From positions 48,416,501 to 48,480,500 of the forward strand of contig NC_081414.1 in the NCBI RefSeq assembly GCF_030272615.1: a DNA stretch of 64,000 bases. Reading direction: 5' to 3'. Under the pieces are notes generated by a model that saw only the letters and a list, made by a program, of their open reading frames with translations, was not told the DNA's origin and searched no databases. The position numbers were made by a program, and so were the translations under genes. Shown here piece by piece: positions 11,656-23,788 of this stretch (its first letter is position 1; each line of letters starts with the position of its first letter). Source of the stretch: Cryptomeria japonica (taxonomy: Eukaryota > Streptophyta > Pinopsida > Cupressales > Cupressaceae).

Positions 11656-13113
11656 CTGCCCTATGTTCATTGAGTGAGATTTCCGCTGATTGGAAATCTC
11701 AACTTTTAGTGGAGTATTCCAAAAATCAGCATGCATGTGAAATTATGGATGGAATCATTCAGGATGACCGGTACACAGTTGTGGATGATGTGATTTACTA
11801 CAAGGGGAGAATTTATTTAGTTCTGGAATCTAAACTGAAAAATCAGATATTGCATGCTTTTCATGACACTCCTGTAGCAAGACATCAGGGGTATGGTAAA
11901 ACCTACAGGTAGATTAGAGAGAGGTTCTCTTGCAAGGGCCTCAAAGATGATGTTTTACAGCATGTAAGGGAATCTATTACTCGCCAACAAAATAAAATTG
12001 AAAATACACACCCTTCTGGTCTGCTGCAACCATTACCCATTCCAGAGCAAAAATGGACTGGAATTTCAATGGATTTCATCACGGGTTTTCCCAAGGTGCA
12101 AGGGAAAGATTGCATATATGTAGTAGTGGACAAATTGACAAAATATACTCATTTCTTTCCCATAGCAGCAACTTATACAGCTTCACATGTTGTTGATATG
12201 TTTTTCAAAGAAGTATTTAGGCTCCATGGTCTTCCAAAGACCATTGTCAATGACCGAGACAGTTGGTTCATGAGTTCTTTTTGGCAAAAGTTGTTTATAG
12301 ACTTACTGGCACCAAGTTGACACCTAGCACCAGCTATCACCCTCAAACAGATGGTCAAACTGAGATTGTGAACAAATGGCTTGAGGGATATTTACGCAAC
12401 TATGTGTCAAGACAGCAATGTTCATGGGTTCCTTGGTTATATTTGGGGGAGTTTTGCTACAACACGACACATCATATGTCTATTGATATGTCTCCTTTTC
12501 GTTCGCTATATGGTTACGATGCTATGACATTTATGGATCTGGCACTTGGAGATAGTAGAGCACCCCTAGCGCGGGATTGGCTTCAAGAGAGCCAAGACAT
12601 ACTTAAGGCACTTAAATAGAACATCCAGCGAGCCCAGAATCAGCAGAAATTATATGTTGATCACCATAGGATTGAGAGATCATTTGAGGTTGGAGACTTG
12701 GTGTTCTTGCGCCTCCAACCTTACCAACAAAGTTCTATGAAGATGAGTGGGGCAGGGAAACTCAAACCCCGATTCTATGGTCCGTTCCGTGTTTTGAGGA
12801 GAGTTGGGGAAGTGGCATATGAGATTGAGTTACCATCCACGAGCAGGATTCATAATGTTTTTCATGTATCTTGCCTCAAGAAGGCAATTGGACAGAGAAT
12901 AGTGACTTCATCAGTTCTCCACCCTTGGATGAGGAGGGTAAGCTAATTATGGTTCCTGTTGAGATATTGGATCAGCGTGAGAGGAGTTTACGTAACAGGG
13001 TAGTTCGGGAGTATTTGGTCAGATGAAAGGATTTACCTATTGAGGATGCTACTTGGGAAGGTGAAGCTATCTTGCAGCATCCATCTCTTCAGTTACTTGA
13101 GGACAAGCAATTC
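11656..13113 (+). pseudogene. E1 integrase with C-terminal chromodomain
   Basis: The integrase has an N-terminal zinc-binding region, a DDE catalytic core and a C-terminal tail. The core Asp is in SMDFITGFP, the second in NDRDSWF and the Glu in DGQTEIVN. In the zinc region the two Cys seen in E3 (ECMTC) are Ser and Arg here, so zinc binding is probably lost. After GEVAYEIELP and HNVFHVSCLKK, a chromodomain (REYLVR, then DLPIEDATWE at about 13000-13055) shows that the element belongs to the chromovirus clade. Chromodomains steer insertion to modified chromatin. Stops at 11910 (TAG) and 13024 (TGA for TGG) and a frameshift near 12300 break the frame. Confidence 0.9.
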
Positions 13114-13127
13114 CGGGAAGGGAGGAC
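13114..13127 (+). promoter_or_regulatory. Polypurine tract of E1
   Basis: GGGAAGGGAGGAC lies directly before the TG of the 3' LTR, where plus-strand DNA priming is expected. E2, E3 and a relic at 35851 have near-identical versions. Confidence 0.85.
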
Positions 13128-14337
13128 TGTAATGTCCCCACTCCCTGAGTGACCTATCAGGAAGAGAAATTCACCTGACACCCATCTCCACAAGTGAATT
13201 CTAGTGTTTGGGGATGATCCACTTGCCAAAGGGAATCTTATACTTAGTCATTTTTATGACTTTGGTAAGTTAATAAAGTAACTTTATAAATTAAAGTTAT
13301 AAAAGCACTTTTTCTAAAAACAGAAAAAGTTAAGTTACAAGTTATTATAAAACAACTTTATGAAATTACCTTGGCACATTTACCTAGGTTGTTTTAGAGT
13401 ATTAAATTGGCCCCTCTTTAATGACAAACAACCCCTCAAGTTGGGCGTACAAGTTTGGAGGATTAAGATTAGATTGGGGGCGACAATCTCCAATTTGCAG
13501 GTGTTTGGATGGAAACCCATACATCTCTAGCTAGGCGGCATCATGTGGAGCCTCATAATTAGCCATTCAAGGTCATAATTCAAGGGTTTATTGCTTGTGA
13601 CAGGGTTATATTGGCATTTATAACAAATCTGATCCACTTAAGGGGTTATTACAGCAGTATAATTGTATTTATGGCAGCCGTACCTCTCCAGGTAGCTGGT
13701 CGTACCACCTAAGGAAGCCTCTAGCTTCCATTAAATAAACGGAGGGGTTTTGACTCCTCCATTTGTGTGTGAATTCATTGTTGGGGTATAAATAAGTGAT
13801 CATAGTTGGTTTGGTGTGAAGGAAATATCAGATTTGGGCAGCAGCAGCAAATCATTGAGGAAAAGAGACATAATTTGAGAATCTTGCCTGGCAAGAATTT
13901 GGAATTCCAACTGGGTCTGAAAAATTCTTCAATATTAGTTTTTGGTAATTAACCTAGAGTTAAATAAAGTCATTTGCAGCCATTAGTAGCAGCTGGAGGT
14001 GCTTGGTTCAGTCACTGCTTCATATCAGGCTCAAATTCCACTCTCAAACCCCAACGTTGGACTCCTGGTAAGCCTTGAACGGCTTAATTCTATCAAGAAT
14101 CATCTTTATTGTTTATTTGTACTTGCTGCAATTAATAATCAGAAGTCTGGAAACTATTATCAGTTCTATATTTATTGTATTGCATTTATTATTTTCCATG
14201 TATTGTCAAAAATCCAAAAAAAACTACAAAAAAATTGAAAATACAATAAACTTCCAAAAACACTTTTCGCTGGTCAAAAAATTTGAATTTGTAAACAATC
14301 AACAGTTTGGATAAGAATTCTAGTCAAGGATCTTTCA
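13128..14337 (+). repeat. 3' LTR of E1
   Basis: 1210 bp, TG...CA. Compared with the 5' LTR it has one copy of the 104-bp unit, and it lacks 156 bp that lie between two AGATT pentamers in the 5' LTR (7306-7310 and 7462-7466). That is the signature of a short-homology deletion. Flanked on the right by ATAAA. Confidence 0.93.
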
Positions 14338-15266
14338 ATAAAACTTCTACCAATTTTCATTAGTGTTTAATGATGGTTTTGAAGCTACAGAAATTTGTTG
14401 ACATCCATCCTTCACTTAAACTATGCATTTGTCATTTACATTGGTTTGTACATTGATTGACCTTTTCAATAGTTATTACGATTCATAAAATACCCGACAC
14501 TAGTCTTTGTAGGTTCTCGGCTAAGATTTTGAAACCATGTGATTTGGCCAATGAATACAATGTTAGGCTTCATCAACATTTCTTCATGAGTTCAAAAATG
14601 GGCAAAATATTTTGACAAACACTGGCTGACATAATATTTAATAAAACAAACTTCAAAGAGCATGCATGCCAAGGAATTTGAGGTTTTAAAGCATTTCAAA
14701 AGCTTGATGGCCACTGACTCCTTAAAAGCAAGGCATTGACAGCAATTTTTTATAAATGCCAACAAAAACTATGCTAGGCTATTGTTATCACAAAAGCTTG
14801 CATCCTTGTTGAGCTATCAACTCAGCAACCTTGTGAAACATGGAAACAACCTTGAAGTGTGGGACCTTGCGCAAGGGGGTTGAATCTTCGGAGAAGGCCG
14901 ACTTCCTTCTCAATCCAAGTGCAGGTGTTGAACCAACTCAACACTTCAAATCTTACTTCTAAACCTATCCTAATAGCTTGCAGAGGAAAAGGGAAGAGAG
15001 AAATGCTAAAAATGAAAGGAGGTGATGCACCAAGATAAGAGATGTTTCTCTCCCCACCCGGAATGGCACAAAGAATCAACTGAAATACCCAGGAGATGCA
15101 CAAACTTTAGTTGCATGAATAACCTCAACGCACGTATGGAGGTTAGGACTTTCAAAGCCTTAAGTGTTGATCACGCCATCTAGAAGTGTTGCAAGCCGAA
15201 AGGCAGTTGGGAAGACTTCGGAAACAAATATTACTGAAGTTGGTAAGACTTAGGCTTGGGATCTCA
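14338..15266. other. Non-coding spacer after E1
   Basis: The right flank of the E1 insertion. Open frames are short and have no recognisable family. Nothing else is supported. Confidence 0.5.
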
Positions 15267-15516
15267 AGATTCCGGAGTTCCGGGGGTGAGGACTTAGGAA
15301 CTTCAAAACCTAGGGGTTCCGGAGTTCCGGGGTTGAGGAAGAGAAAACTAAAGAAAGGAACTTCGGAACCTCGAGGTTCCAAAGTTTTGGGGAAGAGAAG
15401 CAAAGGCTAAGGAAGGAAGGCTAAGGAAGGAACTTCAGAACCTCGGGGTTCCAGAGTTCCGGGGAAGAGAAGAAGAGGCTAAGGAAGGAACTTCGGAACC
15501 TCGGGGTTCCGGAGTT
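15267..15516. repeat. Minisatellite of GGAACCTCGGGGTTCC-type units
   Basis: Four imperfect units with a core like GGAACCTCGGGGTTCCGGAG followed by a purine-rich GAAGAGAAG...GGCTAAGGAAG spacer. Units begin near 15297, 15358, 15430 and 15486, so the period is about 56-72 bases. The core is nearly self-complementary (GGAACC...GGTTCC) and can form hairpins on either strand. The open frames on both strands across it (15152-15403 minus, 15186-15410 plus) are by-products of the repeat. Confidence 0.8.
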
Positions 15517-17203
15517 CCGACAAGACAACACTTCACACCTCATAATTCCATTGCTTTCTCCTTGATCCAACTGGGGCAGCGCTGGTCCATGGAACATATC
15601 TCTGATCGGTTCTCACTGATGGACCAAGGGTGTCATAAAATGATAACAGCTATATCGAAAAAAATTCTCAAGTTAGAAGCCAATTATCGAGTGCCAACAT
15701 ACACTGAAAACACTTTCAAAGATAAATTTTGAACAACATTTTAATTTAAATAATGCTTAGAAATTACAATTTTATGAGAAGTCTTATTCTAGAAATTTGA
15801 CAAAAACTCAGCTCCAAAATTGGGGCAACAAGCTGCAACTTCTTGATGTTTCAAAAAATAAAAACTAAAAGAATTGCTTGAAAGTAATTCTATCCTCATC
15901 CTCTAAAAATAATATAAATATCACTTTCTTTCCATTTATGCTTCTCATCTTGAGCATCCATATGAATCAAGGGCTCTAATCTTTTGATTTTGATTTTAAT
16001 ATACTTTAATTGATCCTCAATCTTGGCTTGGGTGTCACTTTGAATGAAAGGCTCAAATTCATTTCTTTTTCTCCTTTATTTCGCTTTATTTGATGTCCAT
16101 TTTTCACTTGGGCCTATATACTAACATGGATGCTACTTTTGCTTTGTTTTCCATTTCGTTTTGGTGAGGAATACAAGCTATTTTGATGTTTGATTGAGTT
16201 TAGATGCTCGTTTGCTTCTTGTGGAGGTTTTTGTTCATTAACATCAATTTTCGAACATGATTAACTCATAACTTTAGATTTGTTTTAAATTTATTCCATC
16301 CTTTCATTTTTTAGCACTCAATTTAATAAAGATTCTATTTCTCATTGCCTTTAATTTTTCTAAATTTCATTTCCACATAAAAAAGCTTGAAACTACTATA
16401 GTAACTTTCTACCTACCCCTTCCACCATTTTTTTGTTAAAAAGGTAACTTTCTAAAAATAAAAAGTGATGCCTTCTTTATTATCTCCTCAATCTAGGATA
16501 CAACGAAAAAGATAAAAGTAAAAGGTAATTTTTCCTATAAATAAAAACTTCCTAAAATTAGAAAGTTTGATCTCTAGGCCTCACTAAAACTTCTTATCTT
16601 GAATATTAGACCTTCCAAAGTCACAACTTTATGCTTGGAAGACAATCCTCATATTGATTATGCCAGGGAAGATTTGCCTTACCCTCAATCCTTCCTACTT
16701 GTGCCTAGTATCTACCATCATAACCTTTGAAATTCACCCTTTCTTTCTTTTGTTGATGTTGGAGCCTCCTTAAGATTCATAGCTTGATAATCTTCATGGC
16801 AAGCAACCTACATACATCATTTAAAGACAAAGACAAACTAACACCTAAGGACTTAAACATTTTGATAAGAAAGATAACATACTTGACATTGATGTGACAA
16901 CAATGACCTAAAATTTGACTAAAATATGATTTAAAATTAAAAAAAATTGAAGTAGCAAATTTAGGTACCAACAAAACATACATTCTTTAAAATATTGATT
17001 TTTTTTAAATTAAATCTTCTTTGATTAAATGTTGAATTTTTAGTATTTGTTAATTTTAAACATTTTAATTTTATCATTAGTAGGGCATAGTGAAAAACAA
17101 TTGATGCTAAGGTGTCCAATCTTCAAAGAATTGTCATCTATGCTTTAGGTCAATCATCCATCACTTCAAATTGTGAATGCAATTGAAGTATGTTTGGGCA
17201 CAT
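15517..17203. other. AT-rich spacer
   Basis: No supported gene or paired repeat. The stretch 15860-17060 is very AT-rich. The right edge is the inferred left end of the Sirevirus-like element. Confidence 0.45.
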
Positions 17204-17726
17204 TGAAGATCACACACTTATACTGAGAGGGGGGGGGATCAAAATAAGACAAACTTTTAATCATTCAAAGTTTAACAACCACAATAATAAGCAAACACAC
17301 AAGACCCATACAACTAAGAACACAAGATTTACATGGAAACCCTTTCAAGGAAAAACCACAGAAGGACTGCTTGGATCTACTATCTGAATCCAACCATAAC
17401 AAAAATAAAATGACCTTACAACATTTGCAGGCACCAACCTACCGAAGACGCCAATTTCCACGATTGAGCACCAACTTCACAAGAGACACCAATCCCCACA
17501 TATAGAATTTACAAACACCAACCTACTAGAGACGCCAATTTCTACGACTAAGCACCAACTTCACAAGAGACACCAATCTCTTCTTTAGGATGCACATACC
17601 TCTTCTGCAAAATTTTACCTTCTAGATGTTGCTTCTTCAACAGATGATGAACATATTTTTTTTGCTCTTTCACACTTCAAAAAATCTACTCTATATTAAA
17701 TTTGTTCTATTTTGTATTTGAATGAT

Positions 17727-19524
17727 TGTAAGAACCCACACCTGGTGGACTCTAACCAACCACAATTTTCTACCTTTGTTTGATTTTTCAATGTTTTCAG
17801 TGTTTGGGTTTTGCTTGAGTTTTCAATGATGTTTCACCAAGGAATAAAGAAAGTGCAAATAACATATGCTGCAAACTAGAGTATGGAAATGAGAGCTACA
17901 GCCATAAGCATTTTATCAAACATTTGCCATGCAATTCCTATTATGAAATGTTGACTTTCAGCTAGGGACATTAAGACAAACAGTTATCTTGCAAACTGAA
18001 ATAAATACTACAAATATATCATATGCAACTCTTTTTATTGATGTCCCAATTACCACAGATATGAAAGGGCCAAGACTCTTGGCTGACAGCTGAATATGAT
18101 ATGAAACAAAATACCCAGGTCTGAGTACAATGGCAGCATACAACCAACTTCGAATGTCTATTATATACTGAAATTAAATGCAAGAGAACCTGATCCAATG
18201 AAGCACCTACGTTGTGGGTAATGTAGCAACTCAAATACCATGTAAATTGTGAAGCAACATGTGTGGCTGCTGCTGCTATAGTACGGCCTCCAACAATTAT
18301 AAATTCTGCCCAAATTTCAATGTCATGACAGCAGCAACTAATCTGGAAATGAGCAGCAATTAAAACCCTTGAAGAACCCTTGAGTAGACTCAACTAAGAT
18401 GCAATATACTATAGCGATTTTACTATTCACGTATCACTGTAGCATTTCACTATTCACGAGTTACTGTAGCGCGGCACTGTTCACGAGCACTGTTCATGCG
18501 CACTGTTCACGCGCACTGTAGCAGCAAGAACAAACTTGCAATCTGCTCTTAAAACCTTGAATAATTTGTTGATAATCTCTCCCAACAAGAATGATATAAC
18601 TCCATGTGCCAAAGAAGGATGATTCACAACCAACTATAAATATTCTTCAACAATAAACTTCAAACCCTTGTAGAAAACTTCACCAATTTGCACAAATGAA
18701 AGAACTGAAGTATTCTTTCCCACAACTGCAATAATTCAGGTGTTATTTCACACCTTCAAAATTGCTATCAATAGGAAGTTTCCGTTTCCTATGATCAAAG
18801 AAGAAAATTGCGAAAGCCCTAGGCTCCACAATAAAAATCAATCAAAATACTATTTATCAACTGGGTGCCGAAAATGAACTCTTGCCTTTCCTTTTATTCT
18901 TTCCTTACGAGAGCTCAAACACCTTCCTGGCCAATGTGGGATAAAAGATTTATTCCCACATTAAATTATTCACTTAATGCACTTTATTATATTAAAGTGA
19001 CTTTATTATTATAAAGTTACTTTAGAACTTTATAATAATATTAAAATATTAAATAAATCACTTAAGTCACTTACACTTTAATATCTCTTGATGTACTTGT
19101 CTGATTGCTAAACCGTCTGAGCCAGGAGTCGACTCTCCCTGTCTCCATGTGATTGGATGCCTGTCTAAAAATAGAAACCCTGAATAGTGACTTACTATAA
19201 ATAGTAAGTATGTGGAACTGAGTCTAGAAATAGCTGCAAAGGCCCAATCAAGGTTGACACTGCCAATAAGCTCTGCTCAGGTGTTTTTCTATTAATAGGA
19301 ACCCTGACTCTCCCAAAATAGTAACTTACTATAAATAGTAAGTGTGCCAATCTGAGTCAAAAAACCTGTGCAAAGGCCAAAACCTGAATCCAGCTGAAGA
19401 GTAATGTCTCTAATCACCAAGTAACTGCCACACGAGGCTCTCTATCAATAATTATTAGCCTACGAGGGTCAAATGATAGGCTAATTCTTACAAACTCTGA
19501 TGCTCGCAAAATGGGGACATTACA
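17727..19524 (-). mobile_element. Solo LTR 1, perfect ATGAT target duplication
   Basis: 1798 bp beginning TGTAAGAACCC and ending GGGGACATTACA, flanked by ATGAT on both sides (17722-17726 and 19525-19529). The uninterrupted sister LTR at 24654-25475 shows the empty site. Read on the minus strand it starts TGTAATGTCCCC and soon has TTAGCCTATCAT and GTAGGCT. The chromoviral LTR at 61434 has the like-placed TTAGCCTATTAT, which fixes the orientation. No coding region was seen, so it is interpreted as a solo LTR left after LTR-LTR recombination. Confidence 0.92.
18405..18530. repeat. Cluster of CACTGTAGC / CACTGTTCA motifs in solo LTR 1
   Basis: Around ten short motifs of the forms (C/T)ACTGTAGC, CACTGTTCA and ACTATTCACG occur within about 125 bases. 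The same motif pair is clustered at nearly the same distance from the other end in solo LTR 2 (33295-33415), so it is a conserved feature of this LTR family. Confidence 0.85.
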
Positions 19525-19917
19525 ATGATAAAACATTTTCTCACACCACATACTTTCAAGCATGCCTCACCTTTTTATACCCCTTTGGGCACCAAAATTA
19601 ATTACATAAAACACATAGGTTGGTCCTATAAAATTAAATCATATTAACAAAACTCCATGAGTAGACCTCCAATTAAACCTTTCAAAATAATAAAATTTCA
19701 TGAGTCAACCTCCAATTACATCTCTTTCAAATTAATAAAATTCCATAAGTCACTCAAACAATTGAAGCCAATATAATAAACAATCTACCAAACTCTGACA
19801 TCAACAACCTTGTCATCAATGACAATATAATCTCACTCTGACATCAATGACCATATTTCCAACAGTTTCCCTTCTTGAACAAAACACATTTTGACATCAA
19901 TGACACCATTTCCAACA

Positions 19918-20110
19918 ATCTACCCCTTTGTCATCAATGGCAACCATGCAAGAATCATATATGAATACAACAAGAACATAAAACTCCCTCTTTCTATAAT
20001 TCTCCCCCTTTGACATCAATGGCAAAGTTATGTTCAGTATTGTCACAAAGAAACACCCCCTTTCTACAATTCTTCCTCTTGACATCAAAGGCATCATTCT
20101 CTCTTTTTCA
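19918..20110 (-). promoter_or_regulatory. Repeated polypurine-tract motifs of the Sirevirus-like element
   Basis: On the minus strand, runs such as ATGTCAAAGGGGGAGAA recur about every 80-90 bases (around 20005-20020 and 20055-20095), plus a last one (ACAAAGGGGTAGAT) that touches the 3' LTR at 19918. Multiple polypurine tracts upstream of the 3' LTR are a described hallmark of Sireviruses. The exact tract used is unknown. Confidence 0.6.
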
Positions 20111-20439
20111 ATAACTAACCTCCTTTTTGAAATCCACCAACTGAATTTTCTTTGAGCATATCACCAAAGAACCTATTGAGCTAAAAGATAATACAATAAT
20201 TAGCTACACTAAAATTGTGCTTCTCCCAACTTCTGGTTAAGATACTCCAGTTTGACATGTTATGCTACCTTAATGTCTTTCAATGTTTGCTTCATCCAGA
20301 GAACCTGCCTACAAGATGACACTACTACTATGTACTTTGCCCCTAATGTAGATAAAGAGACAAGCCTATTTCTTTCTTAACCAAGACACTAGACTGTTTC
20401 AAAGAAAAAATACTCCTCCACTTGTGCTCTCCTTATCAT

Positions 20440-20690
20440 CAACACTATCTACCTAATCTGCATGTGTATGCTACTAGAATGAAATTTTCACCTCTAAAAT
20501 ACCACAAAACAAAGTCCAAAGTGCTCTTCCAATATTTGATTATTCTTTTGACTACCTGCACATGAGTCTCTTTTGCTTGAAAACATACCACCATGCCTAT
20601 TGCTTACATAATGTCCGGCCTCAAATGATGTCACATATAGTAGGGTGCCAAACCTTGACTTATGCAATGTTTGATTATCAAAAGTTCAAA
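20440..20690 (-). pseudogene. Copia RT C-terminus / RNase H junction fragment
   Basis: Minus-strand translation gives LRPDIM-like, FQAKETHVQVVKRIIKYW and DFVLWYFRGENF, the conserved segment between copia reverse transcriptase and RNase H. Only about 80 residues remain, with stops. It joins almost directly to GAG-pre-integrase sequence on its upstream side, so integrase and the catalytic RT core have been deleted. Confidence 0.75.
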
Positions 20691-21216
20691 TGGCCCATTC
20701 TTTAGTGCGATAACCAACTTTAATCTATTTGTCCCTTGATCTCACTAGGATGTATAGGTTATCTGTTGTTCTATTTGCCTTTACAACTAATTATCTTGTA
20801 TTTGCCTTCCTGATCTGACAACCTTGAGCATGAAATGTGAGGGTACGTCCTTGATCACACATTTGACTAACACTAAGAAAATTATGCTTCAACCTTCAAC
20901 ATACAAGACATTTTTTGTTTTTGTCTTACCATTATCAAGACTAAAGAGTACCCTTTCCATTTATCCTTGTTATAGCATTATCTCCAAATTTCATAGTGCC
21001 TCCATCTACTTCCTTCAAAGTGAGAAACTTGTTCTTGTCCCCTACTATGGGGCTTGAGCATCCACTGTCAATGTAATATTGATTTCCTTCATCTTGGGCA
21101 TGAAAAGCAATTTGCACAAGCATAGACTTCTCGTGCAATTGTTTTCTTTGCTCTTGCTTCCTTTTCCACAATTTTGTTGGTTCTTCATTTTGTTCAACAA
21201 GGCTATCCACTTTCAT
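20691..21216 (-). pseudogene. Copia protease and GAG-pre-integrase remnant (SIRE-type)
   Basis: The 91-codon frame 20941-21216 holds YYIDSGCSSPIVGDKNKF, the aspartic protease signature with an intact Asp-Ser-Gly, then GTMKFGDN and INGKGTL. After the stop, a shifted frame gives LKHNFLSVSQMCDQG and KANRTTDNLYIL, typical of the region between protease and integrase. The element cannot make a functional polyprotein. Confidence 0.85.
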
Positions 21217-21639
21217 GTCCTGTTTAGGAGATTAAACAAAACTACTTCTAAAAAAACATGCTATATGAACAATTTTTTCACAATTATAGCATATGACATT
21301 GTAATCCAACAAAGGAACAAATGAATTGTAATTTCTATCTAAGAGCCCTACAAAAATTTTCATTTCGTTTAACAGATAATCTTTCGTTGCACATGCCCTA
21401 CAATTTGCTTCCTTGAGACCAAAATGTTTGAAAGAAAAGTATTAACCAAAGAAAGAATATCGGAACCTAGTTGTATGGACTTGTCTTGGAGGAAATGATC
21501 TTCTGAAACCCTTGTTATCCTTGCTGGTTTTCTGGGTAAATCATTTTCTGCTTGCTACATTCATTGTCGATGGGCTCCCTCAAAGTGCATTTGTATGGCT
21601 TTTAGGCTTGTCTACATTTATACTCTTTGGTGGTTCAAT

Positions 21640-22164
21640 AGCCTTTGGATTCTAATCTTCTTTAGTCTTCCCTTGATCTTCTTCATAGCCAAGACCAATC
21701 TCAATGAATGGTGAGCTTTGGCAATTGATGATGTCAACCAAAATTTTAATACTCTTCTCAAAATTTAAGCTTTTGTTTAGTTGAGCAATAGTTTTCTCCA
21801 GCTCTTTCTTCAAGGAAACGATTTCAAACTCTAGCTCCAAACAGTCTTCTTCCTTTGTCTTCAACTAAGTTCTCACCACCTCTTTTGTTCTCTTTGCCTC
21901 GTCTAGTTGAATCTTCAATCTGATGGTTAATCTTTTCTAACTCAAGGATTTATGACATTTTTGCTTTTGAATCACAATCCTCTTCTTCATATTTCTGCAG
22001 CTGTAATTTTTGTTTCACATTCTTTTTCTTAAGCTTCTTCATCTCACATAGGGCACAAATGAGTTCTTCTTCAAGATCCACTTCTCCTTCAATTTCAGCA
22101 TCTTCCTCCTCTTTTGAATCTATCTTTTCATTCACACAACTATCTTCACCTTTCATGACACCAA
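21640..22164 (-). pseudogene. Sirevirus-type gag C-terminal coiled coil
   Basis: Acidic, Glu/Lys-rich segments at 21652-21864 and 21950-22177 include EEDAEIEGEVDLEEELICAL, a long heptad-like Leu/Lys stretch, LKKELEKTIAQLNKSLNFEK and SSPFIEIGLGY. The last two are conserved in SIRE-group gag-pol. The minus-strand frame continues from the zinc-knuckle part once the LTR at 22165-23788 is taken out. Confidence 0.8.
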
Positions 22165-23788
22165 TGAAAAAAACCAAAGATACTGACTTTACACAAATTT
22201 TACCAAATTAGAAAGCTGAACAAACAACCACAAAGATGACACAAAGTTTATATCGTGGAAAACCCATTCAGGTAAAAAACCACGGCACAAAATAGTTATC
22301 ATACAAATGGGCACCAATTCTTTCACAAAAGTGAGCTACAACTCACGTTAAGAGCACCAACTCAGAATGACTAAGGCATCAACCCAAGAAGAGCACCAAC
22401 TCATCAAAAAATACTGAGGCTCCAACCTCTATGATCATTTTTGAGAAAAAACATGATAGACTTTTTACATCTCTGCACATTTTGTAGAAATACGCAGCAC
22501 AAAATTATTATAATATTTGACCATGAAAAGCTTTCTTCAAAACCTGAGAGCAACACACCAGAATATCTAGTACTCAATCTTTCTTCATACTGAAAAACAA
22601 AATATTTTCCTTTCTAAACTTCATGAGGAAATTTGAAAATAGTGTGATGAAAAATAGAAGTTCAACTCTGCTAAAAAATTCATCCATTATGCACAAACCC
22701 TGTCTTCAAAAACATATCCCATAAGTATATCAACAACTTTCATCACCCAAATTTCTTTTCAACACTTGGACCTTTTTTTTACAAAACACTGACCCAGCTT
22801 AATAAATCAATAATACATCCAAAAACTGTATTCAACCCAAGTTTCCTTTTTTTTAAGCTCCCACACAAACAGCTGACAAAAAGGAACATTTTTCAATTAA
22901 AATGATACACAACTTTTTGTGTATATGTGTAAGTCAACCACCTTTCACTGACCAGACCAACACACATAAGTGCAAAACGACTGTCAAAACTGTATATACT
23001 ATCATTGATACCTTCATCAGATTTTTTAACGCACCAAAGGAAGATTTAACACGTTTATGCTCCACAATTTCTGAATGGTTAAATAAGAAGAAACGTCTAG
23101 AGAAAACACTACTACACTCATTAAAAAAACTCGACTCTATTTGGGATGATATACTTCGCTGCCAAAAAACGACTCTGTTCATATAAGAAGTCGATATTCA
23201 TACTAACCTAAACACGATGCCCAAAACATATTATTTTAAAAAACGGCTCAACACACTCACTATTTTGTATAAAAAAGACACGTTCATCACAATAAGACGA
23301 ACTACTATGCCACAAAGAATTTCATACAATTTTTAAAAAAAATCGACTTCTGACAAAATCAACCATTACACAAGAATACAAATACATATCCAAACAAAAC
23401 GGACTTCATCTGCATGCAAAAAATGGCTCTATCCAGAAGAGACAAAATTAGTATTCTGAGAAAAACCTTTGATGTCCAACAGCCACGTAGTAGCCTCCAA
23501 AAAACATAAGAATCTACTCATAAAAAAAACGTTGTAAGAGCACGCCAGATTTGTACAAAAAAGCCTTTTACACTATAGACACATGACAAGAAGATTCAAT
23601 GAAGAACAATTCAAAGGATCGTCACAAAATTCCAAGACCACTTGCCAGGCAAGGTCCAAAAACAAAATGTGTAGACAAAATCCTATCAAAAAGACAAGTT
23701 CCAAAAACAACACGTGTAGAGAAAATCCTATCAGCTGAAGTAGACTGACATTTAAACAAACCAGACGTCAATGACAATAATCTCAACA
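22165..23788. mobile_element. Solo LTR inserted in Sirevirus gag
   Basis: 1624 bp beginning TGAAAAAAACC and ending TCTCAACA, flanked by ACCAA (22160-22164) and ATCAA (23789-23793), four of five matching. Removing it joins the minus-strand gag codons for IETRVD to VMKGED in frame. Within it, near 22240-22440, are phrases such as GTGGAAAACCCATTCAGG and repeated GCACCAAC, similar in style to the copia LTR at 24654, so it is probably an LTR of another copia family. No coding region. Orientation not determined. Confidence 0.75.

Larger units (their letters stand above)
6864..14337 (+). mobile_element. Ty3/gypsy chromovirus E1, full-length, defective
   Basis: A 7.47-kb LTR retrotransposon. Its LTRs at 6864-8332 and 13128-14337 begin TGTAAT(C/G)TCCCC and end GATCTTTCA. 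The primer binding site TGGTATTAGAGC follows the 5' LTR after one base, and a purine-rich tract precedes the 3' LTR. Target duplications are ATAAT (6859-6863) and ATAAA (14338-14342), one mismatch. Internal order is gag, protease, reverse transcriptase, RNase H, integrase, chromodomain, which defines a chromovirus. All parts appear to have belonged to one long gag-pol frame, now cut by stops and small indels. In an aligned 127-bp stretch the LTRs differ at about five positions, so insertion is moderately old. Confidence 0.95.
17204..19917 (-). repeat. 3' LTR of the Sirevirus-like element, split
   Basis: Matches the 5' LTR at 24654-25475 over its whole length: shared blocks include AACAACCACAATAATA, CACCAACCTACTAGAGAC and TTTTTATACCCCTTT. 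The match is broken after GAATGAT at 17726 and resumes with ATGATAAAACATTTTC at 19525, which marks the solo LTR inserted between. Without that insertion the LTR is about 0.9 kb. It ends TTTCCAACA at 19917. Confidence 0.85.

Noticed and set aside
18405-18530. CRISPR-like short repeats
   Set aside because: Repeats are under 12 bases, irregularly spaced, and lie in a plant LTR. The same applies to 33340-33415.
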